From: Cardinalis cardinalis
Lineage: Eukaryota; Chordata; Aves; Passeriformes; Cardinalidae
Reading direction: 5' to 3'
Assembly: GCA_014549065.1 (NCBI GenBank)
Contig: JACDOX010000142.1
Span: 467,376 to 531,375, forward strand
DNA length: 64,000 nucleotides
Every line of letters starts with the position of its first letter. Within the stretch, counting starts at the first letter, position 1. Below are positions 60,871 through 64,000 of this stretch, piece after piece. The notes beneath the pieces were generated by a model, which saw only the letters and a program-made list of their open reading frames with translations, made no database searches and was not told the DNA's origin. The translations under genes were made by a program, and so were the position numbers.

Positions 60871-63800
60871 CTTGAGCCCTGTAACATTTCTTTGTACACT
60901 CAACATTTTTGAAAACAGCTGCATGAAATTGAAGATACTGAAAATTAAATAGATGTATGAAACAAAAAAGTAAATCAGTGTCTGTAGAACATTAATCACT
61001 TGGTTTTATATTTATATTTAGAGTGTGTTTCATTGATNTCAGCAAAAAGGGATTTTAGTAGGTGTTTAATGTAGTAAATGGTTTGAGTTAATTCAAAGCA
61101 TGTGAAATTTCAGATCCCAGCAGGAGTCCTCTGTATATAGACTACTGGTGAATTCCATTAAACAAAAAGAATAAAGAAAAAGTGTCAAAAGAATGGGGGA
61201 CCATGTGAAAAGATTTTATGCTAAAACTGGCATTTTGACTGCTTTGTTGTTCATTTTTNTGGATTATTTCATCTATGCTTTTATATATAACTGTGAAGTG
61301 CTCTACAGCACCTTTGCTGTTTAAAATTAAACTGAGGGCATGACATCTGGGAAAGATCAGGATGTAGGTTGAGAAAAGGTTGTGGGTTTTGGAAAGATGA
61401 TTGAAAGTGACTTTGGATTTTACTGGTGGTAACAAGATTATCACACTTNGGAAGAATTTGTGGGGGTTGAAAAATTTCTAACAGTAGACTTTTTAATTTC
61501 TTCAGTAATTAAAAGACAGCAAGACAGAAAACACTCAGGGAGACAGAACTGTCAAGTAAGATCATCTATTGCAGGCTTAGCCATTATGTTCAAAAGTGTC
61601 ANGCTGATATTTTAATTCCATTACCTCTGGTGTGTTTTAATTTCTGAGACTAGCAGGAAAAAAAAACAAACCAAAAAACAAAGTGTTTGGGTTTGTTTTT
61701 TTTTCTTCTCCCCTACCTCTTTGGGAAGTGGCTAAGGTAACAGAACAGATAACCTTTAGGATTCTGCCACACCCAACATGCTAAATACACTGATAATTGC
61801 AAATATTGATCGGGAGGCTGCAAGTTCTAAATGTCCTGCTCTTAAAGTTACAATTCTATAGAGATTTAGTTCCCCTGAAGTAATAGGAAAATACTGTTCA
61901 AAGTAGTTTCCAAAATAAACCTTTGCCTTACAGGGCCTGCTTTTTTTGAGCTGACATTAGCTTGTATTTTAAAGGCAGGATTGTGAAAATCCCCCTGTAC
62001 ACATTGAGGCTTTCTGTAAAGGATACAAATTATTANAAAGTTTTATTTTCTCATATATTTTATAAATTGCCTAACGTGTACGCTGTTCTATCTTTAAATT
62101 TCAGTTTTACTTCAGAATTTGTACAGGGTGTGTTGTGATGCCAGCAGCTCTTGACAGCAGAAGGATATTTTCCTGTATCAGCTCAGTAAGGTCACCTGTG
62201 CTCAGGAGCTGATACTGTGTGGTCTATTATTTTTTTTTCTTCTTTACACACATTTAAGTCAAAATGTAAATTTGTGTAGTAGGCAACTGCAGAAGGAGAG
62301 AAAGCAGAAGTAAAATTTTAGATTTAGTGATCAAAATAGTTCAGCTAAGTGTTGAGATCAGTGTATGCATTAAAAAAGGAAATTGAGTAGNTGTTAATTT
62401 GGAACAAGCATTTTGATGGATTGTTCTAATTATAGAATACGTATAAATATATGTAGCATGAGCATATGTGTGCTCTAAACAGACGTCTGAATATTGTTGA
62501 TCTGTTATGAAGCCAGATCCTCCCAGAAAATACACTAGTTTTATTACTTTTTTACTGATGTGGAGAAGCATGCAGTTGAAGTGTATCTGGATTTTCTTAC
62601 TAATACATTTGTAGCATGATCCTTATCATCGAAATGCCAATTTNCCATCATTTAAATATGTGGTTTTCCACAGTCTTGGCTTACTCCAGGAGTTTGTGGC
62701 TTCCTTTGGTGCTGTGACTTGGGCTGTGTGACAAATGGGGCTGGGAAGTTGTCCTGTTGCCTGTGACACCTGTCTCTTGCAACAAGAGTTTGGCAATCCC
62801 ACCTGGTTTTGGTGTTGACTGAGGTGACATTGGTTGTGCCACTTACTAAATCAATTAACTGAAACAAGTCTCTGAGATGGGCTTGATCAAAAACCACATT
62901 TGATATATAAATCAGTAGTTTATCCTACTAGTAGGTAGGTTTTATANTTTTACTCTTACTGTGCAGCTCTGTAACTCTTGCAGTTACTTACCTCTACGCC
63001 TAAATTTAAGGCCATAATTTTGTTTTCAGTGTGACTACCAAGAGCTTGAAAGCCTTTGTNTGTGTATTTGATATTTGGAAGCTTAGTGTGTGGGTTTCAG
63101 GGTTGGCATCACCACTTAAAATTTCCTGACCNTTCTTTCGCTTATACCGTGATTGTCAGAGTTGCAGTGAAAATTGCTTAAATGTATGACTTGATAAATT
63201 TAAAAGGGAATCCAAAATAAGAAGAGTTGAAAGATGAGCTGACTTTTGCCAAGCAGGGCAGGTATATTGTGGCATTTCCCTTGGTTTCAGCATGCCAGGA
63301 TGGTGGGTGCTCCTCAGCTGGAGCTGGGAGCAGCTGGGTGTCCCAGTCTGCAATGCACACGCCGGCAGGGCTGCAAGAAAAATGAAGAAATGGGAACAGA
63401 AAAGGGGTCCAGATTTTTAAAGCAAGTGTCTCTAGATATCAAGCTGTAAAAATTTACTAGATCAGGGTAAAAAACCCAAACAAAACAAAAGAAACCACCC
63501 CACCTGCTGATGGTATTTGTAAATGTTTGCAAATTTACAAATTTCTTTGTAAAGTTTTAGTTTTTATTTAATTTAAACAAATGTTTTGTACATAAGAAAG
63601 GAAAAAAGTCATATTAAGATACTTTTAGGTAAAATGTTATGTATTTAAGTTGAAAACNCATCAATAAACGAGATAGGGCACTAAGGAAGCAACTACAAAG
63701 AACAGAAAAAGAAATGTTATTTTGTGCTTATATGTCTTAAAAATCATCAAATAAGTTCTTTCAGATTCTCTTCAAGATTTCACCATGAAAAAATCGGAGG

Positions 63801-64000
63801 CTTTTCTGCATGAAGTCTGTGGTTACTGTTGCAGCAGTAGCGTCTGGAGCCTACTTTTGGGGAATCCTTGTTGCTGCAAATGAGGCTGCTAGAATTCATA
63901 ACAGCTGGGGAATGACTAAAGATCCTGTGACTGTACTTTGATATAGTGCTGTTGTATTTCAACCAGGCGTACTTTTGAGCATGTACAGCAATCAAAAATC
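60871..64000. other. Distal part of the visible ADCY2 intron 1
   Basis: Apart from the inverted repeat listed separately, no exon, RNA gene or known element is recognised. A 9-bp inverted repeat (TTTGTAAAT / ATTTACAAA) lies at 63,516-63,541. A 43-codon frame at 63,810-63,941 has a hydrophobic first half but no recognised family. Confidence 0.5.
61658..61704. repeat. Perfect 15-bp inverted repeat
   Basis: AAAAAAAAACAAACC at 61,658-61,672 is exactly complementary in reverse to GGTTTGTTTTTTTTT at 61,690-61,704, with a 17-base spacer. Confidence 0.85.

Larger units (their letters stand above)
46110..64000 (+). other. ADCY2: ADCY2 intron 1, 5' part (no exon 2 seen)
   Basis: From the exon 1 donor to the end of the window I read no sequence that encodes the next ADCY2 segment, the second and following membrane helices. 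In mammals intron 1 of this gene is very long, so this is expected. Apart from the entries listed separately, 46,426-53,676 and 54,111-57,640 hold no repeat, RNA gene or exon that I can recognise. The longest open frame (51,174-51,746) has no known match and includes a codon TNG at 51,216 that could be a stop. There are short T/A-rich tracts and scattered single unresolved bases throughout. Confidence 0.75.

Noticed and set aside
1..64000. CRISPR arrays, tRNA or rRNA genes, bacterial operons
   Set aside because: No regularly spaced identical repeats, no cloverleaf-type genes with conserved boxes and no Shine-Dalgarno-led frames were seen; the window is vertebrate.

Overview
The window is vertebrate nuclear DNA, almost certainly from a bird and most likely a passerine. 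It is AT-rich and gene-poor. Its repeats are nearly all CR1 LINE fragments and single LTRs of endogenous retroviruses, three of which I recognise by sequence as families common in songbird genomes. The species call is inference from repeat content and from one exon. I see no bacterial, plasmid or viral genome organisation.

Positions 1 to about 45,170 look intergenic: long AT-rich stretches with no convincing coding exon, broken by CR1 fragments in both orientations (for example 9,240-9,920, 15,745-17,065, 26,126-27,775 and 42,226-43,310), by LTRs at 5,669-6,408, 19,142-19,533, 28,672-29,316 and 31,642-31,972, and by simple repeats (a GGGAAA-type purine array at 7,801-7,964 and a CTAT/CT/AT array at 23,834-23,981).

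The one gene I can support starts in a CpG island at about 45,171-46,425. Positions 45,882-46,109 encode the first 76 residues of adenylate cyclase type 2 (ADCY2), on the + strand, ending at a GTAAGA splice donor. The exon covers the cytoplasmic N-terminus and first membrane helix. A CGG/GCC-rich leader with a 66-codon upstream frame lies just before the start codon.

Positions 46,110-64,000 are read as the 5' part of ADCY2 intron 1. No second exon is visible in those 17.9 kb. The intron holds one clear CR1 fragment (53,677-54,110), T/G-rich and A-rich low-complexity tracts, a 39-base assembly gap (57,692-57,730) and a stretch around 59,420-60,850 with broken, protein-like frames that I could not identify.

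I found no new multi-gene system. The items most worth a second look are the ADCY2 leader and N-terminal codon repeats, the solo LTRs with well-preserved target duplications, and the unidentified intronic segment.
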